Below, piece after piece: positions 1-9,400 of a stretch of DNA of 64,000 nucleotides. The DNA comes from Capsulimonadaceae bacterium (lineage in GTDB: Bacteria; Armatimonadota; Armatimonadia; Armatimonadales; Capsulimonadaceae), in the NCBI GenBank assembly GCA_031292625.1, contig JARLGU010000015.1, positions 248,001 through 312,000 on the forward strand, read 5' to 3'. The notes below the pieces were generated by a model. It searched no databases and was not told where the DNA came from. It saw only the letters and a program-made list of their open reading frames with translations. Each line of letters opens with the position of its first letter. The first letter of the stretch is position 1. The translations under genes were made by a program, and so were the position numbers.

Positions 1-165
1 TTGCGCTCGCCGCCGCGACTCCCGGCGGGAGGGAAGCCAGAGGGGCGGCGTCGCATTTTTGGGGCGCTGAAAGCGTCCACGGAGTGAGTAAGCAAAGGGC
101 GGCGCATGCATGCCGCGCAAGTTTCATCCATGCCGAATACATTGTTGATCGAATCCCTTGACAAC
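1..165. other. Window edge, no gene seen
   Basis: GC-rich sequence with a short CTCCC-GGC-GGGAG hairpin near position 20 and no reading frame I would defend. It lies downstream of the minus-strand pseudopilin gene that ends at 166. It may be intergenic repeat material, but a genome search is needed to tell. Confidence 0.4.
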
Positions 166-1020
166 CTATATTTTGCTAAACGTAATCTGCGCACCGTTGT
201 TTTGAGTACCGGATGCGGTGTGGTTGGTCACCGAAGCTGCCGCGCCGGATGACGAGGCATCGTAGCCAGGCGAGACGTTGTTGCCGAGCATCCATTTGAC
301 GTGCCCGTCTACCATGAGATAGTTTGAACCCTTGGAATGCGGACCGTCCTGTCCGGAGACGCCCATATTGCTGCTGCAACCGGTTCCCGTGCCGCTGCCC
401 AATCCCTGGAGATAGCCCGTGGCGTACTTGACGGTGCTATTCCAGCAGCCGTTCGGGGTGTTGGAAAGCGTATAGCCGTTGCCCGTTGCGGAAAGCCCCG
501 CGCCGCTCGCCTGATAGCAGTAGTCGATCCGGCAGTTGTTTCCGGTAACTTCCGCAAGGTTTACCGTGGCGGCTGGCGAGGAAAACTTGGAAAGCGACGC
601 CCCCATCTCGTTGTAATCGCTGGTTGCGACGTTCAGGTTGTAGGCGTACGAAATTACGTCTGGATACGAGTTGTGTAATGTGGTCAGGTCATCGGGACAG
701 GCGTAGACGTTCGTCGATTTGACATACGAATAGACTTGCCCGGCCCATCCCTGTCCGACACAGTATTGGTAGTTCCACGACGCGGTCATCCCAGTGTTCG
801 GGACGCCCGGCACGGACACCTCGTCATAGTCTTGTTCGTATTGCAGGAACGCAGCGCCAAGCTGTTTCAGGTTCGAGGAGCAACTGCTCTGCCGCGCCTT
901 CTCGCGCGCCGTCGCGAATACCGGAAATAGTATAGCCGCAAGAATCGCGATGATGGCGATAACAACGAGTAACTCAATTAATGTGAATGCGTTTTGGGTT
1001 TTAGTCTTCTGGCTTTTCAT
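166..1020 (-). CDS. Type II secretion/pseudopilin-like protein with H-x9-DG domain
   Basis: A 284-residue exported protein of the prepilin-like N-methylation family. The class III leader is short and basic ([11 protein letters not shown]), followed by [16 protein letters not shown] with the conserved Glu five residues into the helix. The pre-cleavage residue is Ala rather than the usual Gly. After the helix comes [13 protein letters not shown] and a Cys-containing SNLKQLG segment. The C-terminus carries [16 protein letters not shown], the H-x9-DG motif that marks a large family in Armatimonadota and Planctomycetes. I chose the ATG at 1020 because GGAAGG sits just upstream; a start 12 codons earlier would lengthen the leader without benefit. 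The function of this family is not established; a surface-fibre or secretion role is inferred. A second member lies at 4374-5396. Confidence 0.85.
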   Translation of the reverse strand: MKSQKTKTQNAFTLIELLVVIAIIAILAAILFPVFATAREKARQSSCSSNLKQLGAAFLQYEQDYDEVSVPGVPNTGMTASWNYQYCVGQGWAGQVYSYVKSTNVYACPDDLTTLHNSYPDVISYAYNLNVATSDYNEMGASLSKFSSPAATVNLAEVTGNNCRIDYCYQASGAGLSATGNGYTLSNTPNGCWNSTVKYATGYLQGLGSGTGTGCSSNMGVSGQDGPHSKGSNYLMVDGHVKWMLGNNVSPGYDASSSGAAASVTNHTASGTQNNGAQITFSKI

Positions 1021-1070
1021 AGGATCCTTCCAATTGCCTGAGAGCGTGCGAAACATATCCGCCCTGTCGC

Positions 1071-1145
1071 CCGCGGGCTAGACCCGCGGCCGGTAAGCGA
1101 CGTAAGCCCGTTGAAGCGGTAGCCCTAAGTCCGCTTTAGCGGACT
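1071..1145. repeat. Pair of perfect hairpins in an intergenic spacer
   Basis: Two perfect inverted repeats sit between the pseudopilin and GntR-type genes. The first has arms CCGCGGG (1071-1077) and CCCGCGG (1083-1089) with a 5-nt loop. The second has AGTCCGC (1128-1134) and GCGGACT (1139-1145) with a TTTA loop, followed on the plus strand by six T at 1151-1156. No plus-strand gene lies upstream, so a simple terminator role is unclear; it may be a dispersed palindromic repeat. Confidence 0.5.
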
Positions 1146-1234
1146 CCTCATTTTTTCCGGACACGTACTTCAGTGCGTGGCGCGAGCGGAGTGCATTCAT
1201 CACACGCGCTCCAAGAAAGCTGTTTCCGGGTCTA

Positions 1235-2461
1235 TTAGTGGTTGTCATGCGCAAAAATGGCTTCCCGCATGGACGACCGAACGATCAGGTTCGACTTCAA
1301 GCGGATTTGCAGCACATCCGCCTCGCCTTCGATTAAATTGACGATCATTTTCGCCGCTTCGCGCCCAATGGTTTCGAGAGGCGGGCGCATGCTGCTAATG
1401 CCCGCCATCGCGGCCTGCGGCAGATCGTCGAAGCCGATCAAGAGGTAGTGTTTGCCTGCTAACCGCCCGGACTTTCTTGAGACGCTCGCAAGCCCCATAG
1501 CGACGAAATCGTTGATCGCAATGATGGCTGTCGCATTTGGCCGCTCGGCAAACAACGCGGTACCGGCGATCTTGCCTGCTTCGAGTTGGTCTATGTCATC
1601 GGTTGAGCCTGGTTCGGGACCGGTCCAAACATACAATGCGTCAGCCGGCAAGCCCGCGTGTTGGACTGCCTTCTCGATTCCCGCGAGGCGCTCGCGCACC
1701 CAAAAGTTGTTGAACGGGGCCGCAACTACGATTTCCCGCGCGCCGACTTGTATCAAGTGCAGAGCCGCATCGAAGCCCGCGGCAAAGCTGTCGTAGTAAA
1801 TTTGGGGGACCGGCACTTCGATCTGCCGGGATGACGTCACGAGCATTGGGATGGAGAGCGACATCTTCAGCCGCGCAAGGCTGTCGAAATCGCCGATCGT
1901 ATCCGCGAAGAGGATAACAATCGCGTCCAACCCTGCAACATCGAGCATATCCACCGCATTCTCGATCGAGACGGGCGGAGCTCCTCGCGGAACGCTTCGC
2001 GACACGAACGCGAAATCGACGTCCCGCTCGTTTCGCAGACTGGACTCGAACGTCGAAAGGAATGAATGGTTGAAGTACCGTGCAAAGGGATCGATACGCG
2101 TGTAATCATCGACGCTCACGCCGATGACGCCAATGTTCAGCGGCTTCGTTGGCCGCGGCGCGTGAATTGCCGTGCCTGGTTCCGCGCCGGCTCGCGCCGC
2201 GTTGACGAACGTCCCGCGCCGCCCCGATGCGACCAGGGTTTCGTCGTCGAGCAGGCGGGCAATCGCGCGCTGAAGCGTCATCAGGTCGACGCCGTATTCC
2301 TTCGCAAGGTCGCGGCGTCCCGGCAGCATTGCCCCTGGCGCCCATTCGCCGCCTTCGACGCGCCTTCTTAGGTCGGCCTCGATCCGTTTATACGCCGCTT
2401 CGACGCCGTGCGTTCGTCCGGCTGGCACTGCGAGAATGTTAGTCATCGTTTCAGTAGACAT
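1235..2461 (-). CDS. GntR/LacI hybrid transcriptional regulator
   Basis: A 408-residue regulator. Residues about 20-90 form a GntR-type winged helix (RRDLAKEYGVDLMTLQRAI, then SGRRGTFV in the wing). The rest, from about residue 110, is a LacI/periplasmic-binding-like ligand domain (LNIGVIGV, a long central fold, and FDDLPQAAMAGISSMRPPLETIG near the end). This architecture resembles AraR-type sugar regulators. It starts at 2461, only about 10 nt from the predicted transcription start, with no Shine-Dalgarno in front, so it may be translated from a nearly leaderless mRNA; the Met codon five residues in is an alternative. The ligand is unknown, though the nearby carbohydrate operons make a sugar likely. 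Confidence 0.88.
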   Translation of the reverse strand: MSTETMTNILAVPAGRTHGVEAAYKRIEADLRRRVEGGEWAPGAMLPGRRDLAKEYGVDLMTLQRAIARLLDDETLVASGRRGTFVNAARAGAEPGTAIHAPRPTKPLNIGVIGVSVDDYTRIDPFARYFNHSFLSTFESSLRNERDVDFAFVSRSVPRGAPPVSIENAVDMLDVAGLDAIVILFADTIGDFDSLARLKMSLSIPMLVTSSRQIEVPVPQIYYDSFAAGFDAALHLIQVGAREIVVAAPFNNFWVRERLAGIEKAVQHAGLPADALYVWTGPEPGSTDDIDQLEAGKIAGTALFAERPNATAIIAINDFVAMGLASVSRKSGRLAGKHYLLIGFDDLPQAAMAGISSMRPPLETIGREAAKMIVNLIEGEADVLQIRLKSNLIVRSSMREAIFAHDNH

Positions 2462-2478
2462 CTGTTTCGTACAACTGT

Positions 2479-2507
2479 ATTATAAGCCTCGGCGGCAGGT
2501 TTGTCAA
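2479..2507 (-). promoter_or_regulatory. Consensus sigma-70 promoter of the GntR/LacI-hybrid gene
   Basis: Read on the minus strand: TTGACA (2507-2502), a 17-nt spacer, TATAAT (2484-2479), both hexamers perfect. A small dyad TACA-AC-TGTA (2470-2479) lies at the expected start of transcription and may be an operator. Confidence 0.75.
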
Positions 2508-2567
2508 GAAGGTATTTTCAGCGCGCGGGGTCTGTCCTGCGGATTAGAGGCGGGCGACGAGGAGCTC

Positions 2568-2984
2568 TCAGGATTCGCCCGGGGCGAAGAGGGGCTGTGT
2601 CATTACATCGGCGAGCGTCGTGGAGCGGAAGCTTTCCTCGACAAGCCTCGCCGCGTCATCGAGCCGCTGATGGAGCAGGCAAAGTTGGGACGCGTGTTCC
2701 GGGCGTTCGAGCGGACAATGGGTAATTCGGCTAATGGGATCAACCGCCTGCACGACTTCATATAAGGTGATCACGCTACAAGCTCGAGCAAGCACGAAGC
2801 CGCCGCCTGGTCCGCGCTGCGATCGCACGATACCGGCGCGAACAAGATCTTGCATTACCTTTGACAGGTAACCGGAAGGCGACGAAGAGGCTTCCGCAAT
2901 CTGGTGGATTGTTTTCGATACGTCCGGATTTTCGGCCAGGTAAACGGAGGCGCGCAGGGCGTATTCGGTTGTTTGCGAGATCAT
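2568..2984 (-). CDS. Rrf2-family transcriptional regulator
   Basis: A 138-residue Rrf2 protein, full length for the family. It opens with the typical MISQTTEYALRASVYLAE, continues with the winged-helix core (IHQIAEASSSPSGYLSKVMQDLVRAGIV cut by the recognition helix) and the wing SQRGPGGGFVLAR. The region that binds Fe-S in IscR/NsrR relatives keeps two cysteines (HCPLE...QLCLLH) rather than three. It may therefore sense a metal, thiol or cluster, but that is inference. It has its own consensus promoter with a 28-bp perfect palindrome downstream of the -10 box, so autorepression is likely. The gene is divergent from the LacI gene at 3221. Confidence 0.9.
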   Translation of the reverse strand: MISQTTEYALRASVYLAENPDVSKTIHQIAEASSSPSGYLSKVMQDLVRAGIVRSQRGPGGGFVLARACSVITLYEVVQAVDPISRITHCPLERPEHASQLCLLHQRLDDAARLVEESFRSTTLADVMTQPLFAPGES

Positions 2985-3001
2985 ATTTGGTAAGATCCAG
3001 G

Positions 3002-3029
3002 AATATCAGGATATTAATATCCTGATATT
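3002..3029. promoter_or_regulatory. 28-bp perfect palindrome, probable Rrf2 operator
   Basis: AATATCAGGATATT at 3002-3015 is followed directly by its exact reverse complement at 3016-3029. It starts just downstream of the -10 box of the Rrf2 promoter and ends 17 nt before the start codon, the expected position for a repressor site. Confidence 0.75.
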
Positions 3030-3030
3030 G

Positions 3031-3059
3031 ATCATAGCATCTGCCGGTAGGCTTGTCAA
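3031..3059 (-). promoter_or_regulatory. Promoter of the Rrf2 gene
   Basis: On the minus strand: TTGACA (3059-3054), 17-nt spacer, TATGAT (3036-3031). The palindromic operator abuts its downstream edge. Confidence 0.75.
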
Positions 3060-3144
3060 GCGCCGTGAGAGGATGGGGTGAAGGCCGCAGGAGGGGCGGA
3101 AACAATATTTTAACTTGCGTTTGAAAACTGCTTAAAATAGCCTA

Positions 3145-3173
3145 TTGACAATCCCGCTTCGGGGTGCTATTAT
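3145..3173 (+). promoter_or_regulatory. Promoter of the LacI-family gene
   Basis: TTGACA at 3145-3150, a 17-nt spacer and TATTAT at 3168-3173. The expected start of transcription near 3180 falls inside the tandem operators at 3178-3204. Confidence 0.75.
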
Positions 3174-3177
3174 ACTA

Positions 3178-3204
3178 CCATAACGTTATGGCATAACGCT
3201 ATGG
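3178..3204. promoter_or_regulatory. Tandem LacI-type operators
   Basis: CCATAACGTTATGG (3178-3191) is a perfect 14-bp palindrome with a central CG, typical of LacI-family operators. It is followed at once by CATAACGCTATGG (3192-3204), a near copy. Both cover the start of transcription of the LacI gene, which points to autorepression. Confidence 0.7.
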
Positions 3205-3220
3205 TGGAGTCGTTTCAGCA

Positions 3221-4333
3221 ATGGTAACGTCAATCAATGGACATCGTCGGGCGATAAACGGAGCGGGCTTCGGCAAGGCAACTCTTAAAGATGTCGCAGC
3301 AATGGCGGGAGTATCCGTTACAACCGTATCGCACCTGATGACGGGGCGCGCTGGGGTTTGTTCGGATCAAACCGCGGAGCGAATTCGGAGCGTCGTTCGA
3401 GAGTTAAAATACGTTCCGAACGGACCGGCACGGGAGCTCAATCGGGGCAGCACGCGTACCATTGGCGTGTGCATGACATCTCCATGGGAACTAAGTCACA
3501 ACATCGAAGGTTCGTTCGCGCAACGTCTCATGTCCGGAGTCACGCACGTAGCGGACGAACAGGGCTACTTACTGCTCCAGTACCCTCTTGAGGTGCGCCT
3601 TGGCAGGCAGATGGAGCCGTTGCTGAACAGCCGGGCGGATGGACTCATTCTCAGTTCTTGCCCGACGGATCCGCGTGCGCAAATGATCGCCGATGTTGCG
3701 ATCCCGCTCGTACTGGTCGTGCAGTTTACAAATGTTCCCGATGGCGTCGGCTGTGTTTATGCCGATGAGCAAGAGACAGTTGCGGTCGCTCTCGATTATC
3801 TTTGGTCTCTTGGCCACCGTCGGATCGCTCATCTTGCCGGACCGGTCGAGGAAGTCATCGGGGATGACGATTGGCCAAGACGAGCGACGGATAGCGCCGT
3901 GTGGCGTCGCAAAGCCTATATTGAATGGATGGGCGAGCGGGGAATTTTCGATCCACGGCTTATCGCCTACGGCCAAACGTGGGAAGGAATCGATGTGCCG
4001 GAGACCACGCGAGCCCTGCGCGAGATGCCCGATCCGCCGACAGCGTTGTTTTGCGCGAGCGATCCGCTGGCGCTGAAGGTTATTGAAGCCGCCCACGAAA
4101 TGGGATGGGAGATTCCCGGCAAGCTGTCGGTCGTTGGCGTCGACAACGCTTTCGTCAGTGCTCTGTCTCACCCGGCTTTGACAACGATCGAGCTGCCGAT
4201 TCGTAATGTCGGCGCGGAGGCAATGCGTCTGCTCTTGCGGATCGTTCACAACGATCCGATTTCCGAATATCGCGTCAAGCTGACTGGCAGCAAACTCATC
4301 CAACGAGCAAGCACGTCCGTAAGGGCGAGTTAA
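3221..4333 (+). CDS. LacI-family transcriptional regulator
   Basis: A 370-residue LacI/GalR repressor. The N-terminal helix-turn-helix is clear at about residues 20-75 ([20 protein letters not shown], then [14 protein letters not shown] with the hinge). The sugar-binding domain follows ([56 protein letters not shown]). The length is slightly above the usual 330-350 because of an N-terminal extension. It is preceded by a strong promoter with two tandem palindromes. The next gene, a pseudopilin, begins 40 nt downstream and is probably co-transcribed. The effector is unknown; control of the adjacent carbohydrate operon is plausible. Confidence 0.92.
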   Translation: MVTSINGHRRAINGAGFGKATLKDVAAMAGVSVTTVSHLMTGRAGVCSDQTAERIRSVVRELKYVPNGPARELNRGSTRTIGVCMTSPWELSHNIEGSFAQRLMSGVTHVADEQGYLLLQYPLEVRLGRQMEPLLNSRADGLILSSCPTDPRAQMIADVAIPLVLVVQFTNVPDGVGCVYADEQETVAVALDYLWSLGHRRIAHLAGPVEEVIGDDDWPRRATDSAVWRRKAYIEWMGERGIFDPRLIAYGQTWEGIDVPETTRALREMPDPPTALFCASDPLALKVIEAAHEMGWEIPGKLSVVGVDNAFVSALSHPALTTIELPIRNVGAEAMRLLLRIVHNDPISEYRVKLTGSKLIQRASTSVRAS

Positions 4334-4373
4334 TATCACTCGTGAGATTCTATACAAGTGCAGAAGGAAAAGG

Positions 4374-5396
4374 ATGATGTTCCATACAACGAAACTCCGA
4401 GAGCGATGCAATGATGCTTTTACTTTAATTGAGCTTCTGGTCGTTATAGCCATTATTGCAATATTATCCGCTATTCTGTTCCCTGTGTTCGCGACTGCTC
4501 GTGAGAAAGCGAGGCAAACAACGTGCGCGAGCAATCTCAAGCAGCTCGCCCTCGCGGTCATTCAGTACACGCAAGACTACGACGAGACAGTGCCGCTTGG
4601 CAATAGCGCTTACGGAACCAGTTGGTCGAACCAGGTGTATCCATACGTGAAAACTGTTGGCGTCTACACCTGTCCGGACGACCAATTCGATGCCCCTGCG
4701 TGGGAGAGCGCGGTGGGAAATACCTGTGGCGGAGTATCCAACTCAATAATGAAGGCGATATCCTACAGCTTCAACTGGGATCTCATCAGCAGTAACGATA
4801 GTGGTAATGGCTGGCCGGGAGGACATCTAAACCTAGTAACAGCCCCTGATTCCACCGTGATGTTCACGGAAGTGACCGGATCTTCTGCAAATCCTACGTC
4901 GTCCGTTTTGGTCCGCTGGCCGCCGGCAGGGGATAACTCGCCTTGCTCACACGCTGGTATCACATGGGGCTCAGGTTATACAACCGCCAATTTAATGTCA
5001 TCGACTACCGACGGCGCGCAGATTATGGCATATAGCAGCTTATCTGCTACGGCACAGTTTGCCACGGGGCCGCTTGGCAGTGGATCAATACCCGCATCCG
5101 CGTCTGCGTCGCCGATAAACCAGTACAGTTTCATAAGCGGCTGCCAAAATGCTTTCAGCGGAGCAGGCAGCACTCTTGCCGCATGTACCGGCATTCCGCA
5201 AGCGCCTTCCGCGGGCCGGCATAGCGGCGGATCGAACTTCGCGATGGCCGATGGTCACGTCAAGTGGTTGATAGGCAGCAAGGTTTCCGTGGGATTCACC
5301 GCCGGTACGGTTAGCGCAGCACAGAGCAGTACCGGAGCAGCGGGCTCGCAAGCTCTTGGCGCTGGAGGGTGGGCCGCGACCTTTAGCGCCATGTGA
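4374..5396 (+). CDS. Pseudopilin-like protein with H-x9-DG domain
   Basis: A 340-residue exported protein with the same plan as the one ending at 166. It has a short basic leader, [16 protein letters not shown], the [16 protein letters not shown] linker, a globular beta-rich middle, and [16 protein letters not shown] near the C-terminus. The residue before the helix is again Ala. Two ATG codons stand in tandem at 4374 and 4377, both behind AAGGAAAAGG, and either may be used. The gene follows the LacI gene by 40 nt and precedes the exported-hydrolase operon. That position suggests a surface structure made together with polysaccharide-degrading proteins, which is inference. Confidence 0.85.
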   Translation: MMFHTTKLRERCNDAFTLIELLVVIAIIAILSAILFPVFATAREKARQTTCASNLKQLALAVIQYTQDYDETVPLGNSAYGTSWSNQVYPYVKTVGVYTCPDDQFDAPAWESAVGNTCGGVSNSIMKAISYSFNWDLISSNDSGNGWPGGHLNLVTAPDSTVMFTEVTGSSANPTSSVLVRWPPAGDNSPCSHAGITWGSGYTTANLMSSTTDGAQIMAYSSLSATAQFATGPLGSGSIPASASASPINQYSFISGCQNAFSGAGSTLAACTGIPQAPSAGRHSGGSNFAMADGHVKWLIGSKVSVGFTAGTVSAAQSSTGAAGSQALGAGGWAATFSAM

Positions 5397-5596
5397 TCGC
5401 ATTAGCCCGATAAGCATCTGGCTGCAATACGAATGCTGGGCGCCTCCAACTCAGATGCGGAACAAAGACATCGCCGTGTCGCTCTGTCGAAAACATGGTC
5501 GGCGTAATCGTGCGATCCGTGTTCCAAGCGGGATTGGGTATCAGCCTTCCACGCGAAAATGTACGAATCTATTGCGAGAGGACTTTCGCTATTACC

Positions 5597-6442
5597 ATGC
5601 TTATACGTTTAGTCGCACGAGGTCTGCTATCGGCCTCGGTCGCGCTGATACTCGTGGCCCCGCCTGGGCTATTCGCTCAGGTCTCCGTCACAGCCAAGGT
5701 GAACCCGACGGATGGGGCGGAAATGGTACTTGTGCCTGCGGGCGAGTTTGCGATGGGCACGGATGCATCCGAGATACCAATCGCCGCTCGAAGGCTTTTC
5801 AGCGACGCGCCGAAGCACATTGTGAACTTGAGCGAATATTGGATTTACAAAAACGATGTCACCGTAGCTCAATACAAAGCATTTTGTAAAGCCACGGGCC
5901 ATGAAATGCCGCCTTTCCCCCAATACACATGGCAAGGCGACGATCACCCGATCGTCAATGTGAATTGGAGCGACGCGAGCGCCTACGCCGCATGGGCCGG
6001 CGTTTCGCTGCCGACCGAGGCCGAATGGGAGAAGGCGGCGCGCGGGACGGACGGGCGAGCGTATCCCTGGGGAAACGAATGGGATCCAGGCTTGTGCGCC
6101 CACTGGGAGACTACTTTTGTCCTTGGGGACCTGGGGACGAATATGTCCGTTGGAAGCTATCCGCTTGGCGCAAGCCCTTACGGGGCGCTGGACATGGCCG
6201 GAAACGTCTGGCAGTGGTGCGCGGACTGGTACGACCCAAATTACTACAAGGCGACGCCTTCGATCAATCCGACCGGTCCGGAAAACGGAAGCTGCCGGGT
6301 GTTGCGCGGCGGGGCCTGGGATGACGTGGGCACCTACATCTTTCGAGCGGCCCATCGCAATTATCGCTTTCCCAGCAGCATCGATGTCAACGATACCGAT
6401 GGCTTTCGCTGCGCAGCCACGTCCGCGCAATCGATGAATTAA
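5597..6442 (+). CDS. Exported FGE/sulfatase-modifying-factor-like protein, catalytic cysteines absent
   Basis: A 281-residue protein with a signal peptide (LIRLVARGLLSASVALILVA to LFAQ) and one formylglycine-generating-enzyme-type domain. Conserved blocks are MVLVPAGEFAMGTDAS, EYWIYKNDVTVAQYKAFC, HPIVNVNWSDASAYAAWAG, LPTEAEWEKAARG, YPWGNEWDP, DMAGNVWQWCADWY, RVLRGGAWDD and DGFRCAAT. Catalytic FGEs have a copper-binding Cys-x4-Cys between the RGG block and GFRC. Here that stretch (DDVGTYIFRAAHRNYRF) has no cysteine, so sulfatase activation is unlikely and a binding or structural role is more plausible. The ATG at 5597 gives a clean signal peptide and has GAGAGG upstream. It is the first gene of the coupled operon that runs to 17539. 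Confidence 0.85.
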   Translation: MLIRLVARGLLSASVALILVAPPGLFAQVSVTAKVNPTDGAEMVLVPAGEFAMGTDASEIPIAARRLFSDAPKHIVNLSEYWIYKNDVTVAQYKAFCKATGHEMPPFPQYTWQGDDHPIVNVNWSDASAYAAWAGVSLPTEAEWEKAARGTDGRAYPWGNEWDPGLCAHWETTFVLGDLGTNMSVGSYPLGASPYGALDMAGNVWQWCADWYDPNYYKATPSINPTGPENGSCRVLRGGAWDDVGTYIFRAAHRNYRFPSSIDVNDTDGFRCAATSAQSMN

Positions 6443-6456
6443 GGAGCTCTCGTCCA

Positions 6457-9400
6457 ATGCGTTTTTCAAACATTGCTCTCGCCATTTCTCTCGGAGTCGC
6501 GCTGTTAGCGCCAACGTGCGCTCAGGCGCAGTGGTCCTGGACAACGAATGCCATGAAATACGACGCCTCGCATCTGGTGACGCCGGACTTACAGGCGGAG
6601 CTTCAAGGCGCCTCCGATCTTTCCGGCGATCTCAAGGACCGTAAACAGCCCCGGATTCTCGGATGGTTCGAGTACAACTTCAGCGTTCCATCGACCGGAT
6701 GGTATGTCTTATCACTCAAAGGCGGGAGTGTGTCGGAGTATATTCTCGATCCTCATGACGGACAGCTAAATCCGACATGCACCACGAGCGCCGGGAATTT
6801 ATTCATGAATGCGGGCAAGCACACTTTGCGCCTTCAGACGATGGTCAAGGCAGGGTTTGACAGAATAAAAAGTCTTACCATCACTCAATCGGACGGCTCG
6901 GTCGCTCAGACTTTTCAGGCGAATATCTCGAACGGAATGACAAAACTTCTGGCCGGAAGCCAGATCCCGCTGACGATTTCTTCAGGAGGGCGTACATCAT
7001 CGGGCAAACTGACAGTGGTGGTAAGGGATTTCAGCCCCGACGTAGTCTATCAATTCGTCAATGGCTATGTTCACAAGACACCGCGCCTCGAACCACATTC
7101 TGGCGGCGACATCGTCTACCATACGGACGTCACGCTACCGGCGTCGGAAGGACTGACTTCTCAAACGATCTGTATCCCGGCGACTGGACATGGCTCGTTT
7201 ACGATCTCGTTCCTCGACGGTCAGAACGTAGTCGGATCCGCTAACGTACAGGCGATCGGCTATGACGTTATCGCCGTGCCCAAATCAGCGCCAGCCGGAG
7301 ATCAAGCCAAGCGCACATTGATTCAGACCATCGATTGTGCCTCGCAAGCTCCCGACTATGAAGGCGGAGTGCCGTTTCACGGCGTGCGCAGCAGAGTCGT
7401 CACGAGTGTGGCGGGGACTTATCGCGAGTCGGGTCTGCTTGGGTACCGGGACCACGAGGACGCAACCACTCCAAACTGGTTCGCATACACGCTTAACATC
7501 GATGAAGTGCAAAAGCCCTACATGATTGAGGTTGATTACCCTGACGACGCATTGCGCAACTTCGCAATTGCCCTTAGGGAAAGCGAGCCAGGAGCCTATA
7601 CGTTTACGGGCGGCGTCGACTGCGGCGGCGAGTTTAGCTTGTCGTATAAATTGCAGACCGAGACACTCATGTTTTGGCCGCGTTCGCCCAAAACACGGAT
7701 TGTGCTTTTCAACGATGCTGACGGCACACGCGCCGCAGCGGCCAGAATCCGTTTGTACCGGGTCGACGAACCGCTTCCGGCCATGCCGAATGTGTCTAAT
7801 AGCAGCCGGATGATGGCGAATTGGTACGAAGAAGGGATCAGCTTTACGGATCAATGGGGAATTCCGTGGAGCGATTTCGATAGCTTTAAGCCTGGTCCAG
7901 GAGTTCCACCTGTGGGCGATCGCAACACGGAAACCGCCGCCGCCAGATGGACAACAGCCGCCGCCTATTTGGGTGTTAACACTCTAATGCCCGCCGTTAA
8001 CGTTTACGGTATTGTCCTGTACCCCTCTAGCGTCGATAAACTGAACGGAAGCCCAGCCGGCGATGATGTGCTGGGCGAGATCATGGCGAACGCCCAAGCG
8101 AGAGGGATCAAGGTCATCCCCGAACTTTTCCCTCGCTGCGACGAACTTGCCTGGTATACCGCGTATTCCTGCGATCCGAGTCAATATTTGCTTCGCGACC
8201 TTAACGGTACATTTGGTCATTTCCAGGCAGCGAACCCTCTGTTCCCTGCTAACCAACAGTGGATCCTTAACGTGCTCGGAGAAGTCGCGGACAGGTATAA
8301 AGATTCCCCTGCGCTGGCTGGCGTCTGTTTACACGTGGCGAATTGGGGCAATAGTGGATTCGATAATTTTGTAAACCTCGATCAGGGATACGACGACTAC
8401 ACGATCGGCCGGTATAAGGCAGATACGAAGAGCGCAATCCCATTCGTGCCCGGCGATGGAAAGTATCACGACCGGCACGACTGGCTTTTGGCGAACGAAC
8501 GACAGCAGTGGATTACGTGGCGCTGCGAGCAGATCACGAAGGTTCTCGCTGGGATCGTAGAGCGCGTTCGCAAAGCGCGTCCGGATTTGAACGTTTATAT
8601 CAACTATATCGGCAATAGTGGCGGGTTTAACCCTCCTGTGGACGCCGACCCTCGTAATGCGGGACTCGATCCTGGCATGCTCCGATCCATTCCTGGGTTA
8701 ATCTTGTTGGATGCGCGCTCCAATTACGGCCGGTGCAGCATCCAAGCCGTCGAAAACGAGTGGGACTATCGCAATTTTCAACTCGATCCGGCCAAGACGC
8801 ATGAGTTTCAGGGAGACGATGCTCCTGGAAAATTCCTGGCAACACAGCAGTATATCGAGGGAATCCCCGATGTCTTACCGCCGGAGAATCTCGGTTTCGA
8901 CAAAAATGTCATTCGCCGCTGGATGAGCGGAGATGTGGTTCCCTCCGGTCGACACGATCTCGAACGCTATGCGGTTGCGCTTGCCGAAACGGATGCGTTT
9001 TTCATGGGGGACGGCGGCAATGGCTACACAATCGGGCGGCCCGTGCTGCGCGATTGGCTGCGAGAATATCACTGCCTGCCAGCTCAGATGTTTACGCGTA
9101 CTCCATGTCCATGCGATCCGGCCGTAGTTAGGAGCTTAACGAAGGGCGATACACTTCTCTTCTATGCGGTCAATCGGGAACGGTTCCCGGTGCATGTCGA
9201 AATATCGCTAGCGGGTTTGAAGAGCCTACATCGTGCCTCAACGGGCCAGCCGGTTGCTGCATCGAAGGGGCACCTCAGCGTGTCGCTCGAACCCTATGAG
9301 CTGATTGTCTATGCCGCCAACCCTGGCGCATCGATAACGAATGTCGCCGAGACTATTCCGGTCAAGGACATGCAGCAGGTTGTCAAACAGGTTCAGTGGT

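Noticed and set aside
158-186. TTGACA at 158-163 with CGTAAT 17 nt later as a plus-strand promoter
   Set aside because: The -10 is poor and the only downstream sequence is antisense to the pseudopilin gene; chance match more likely.
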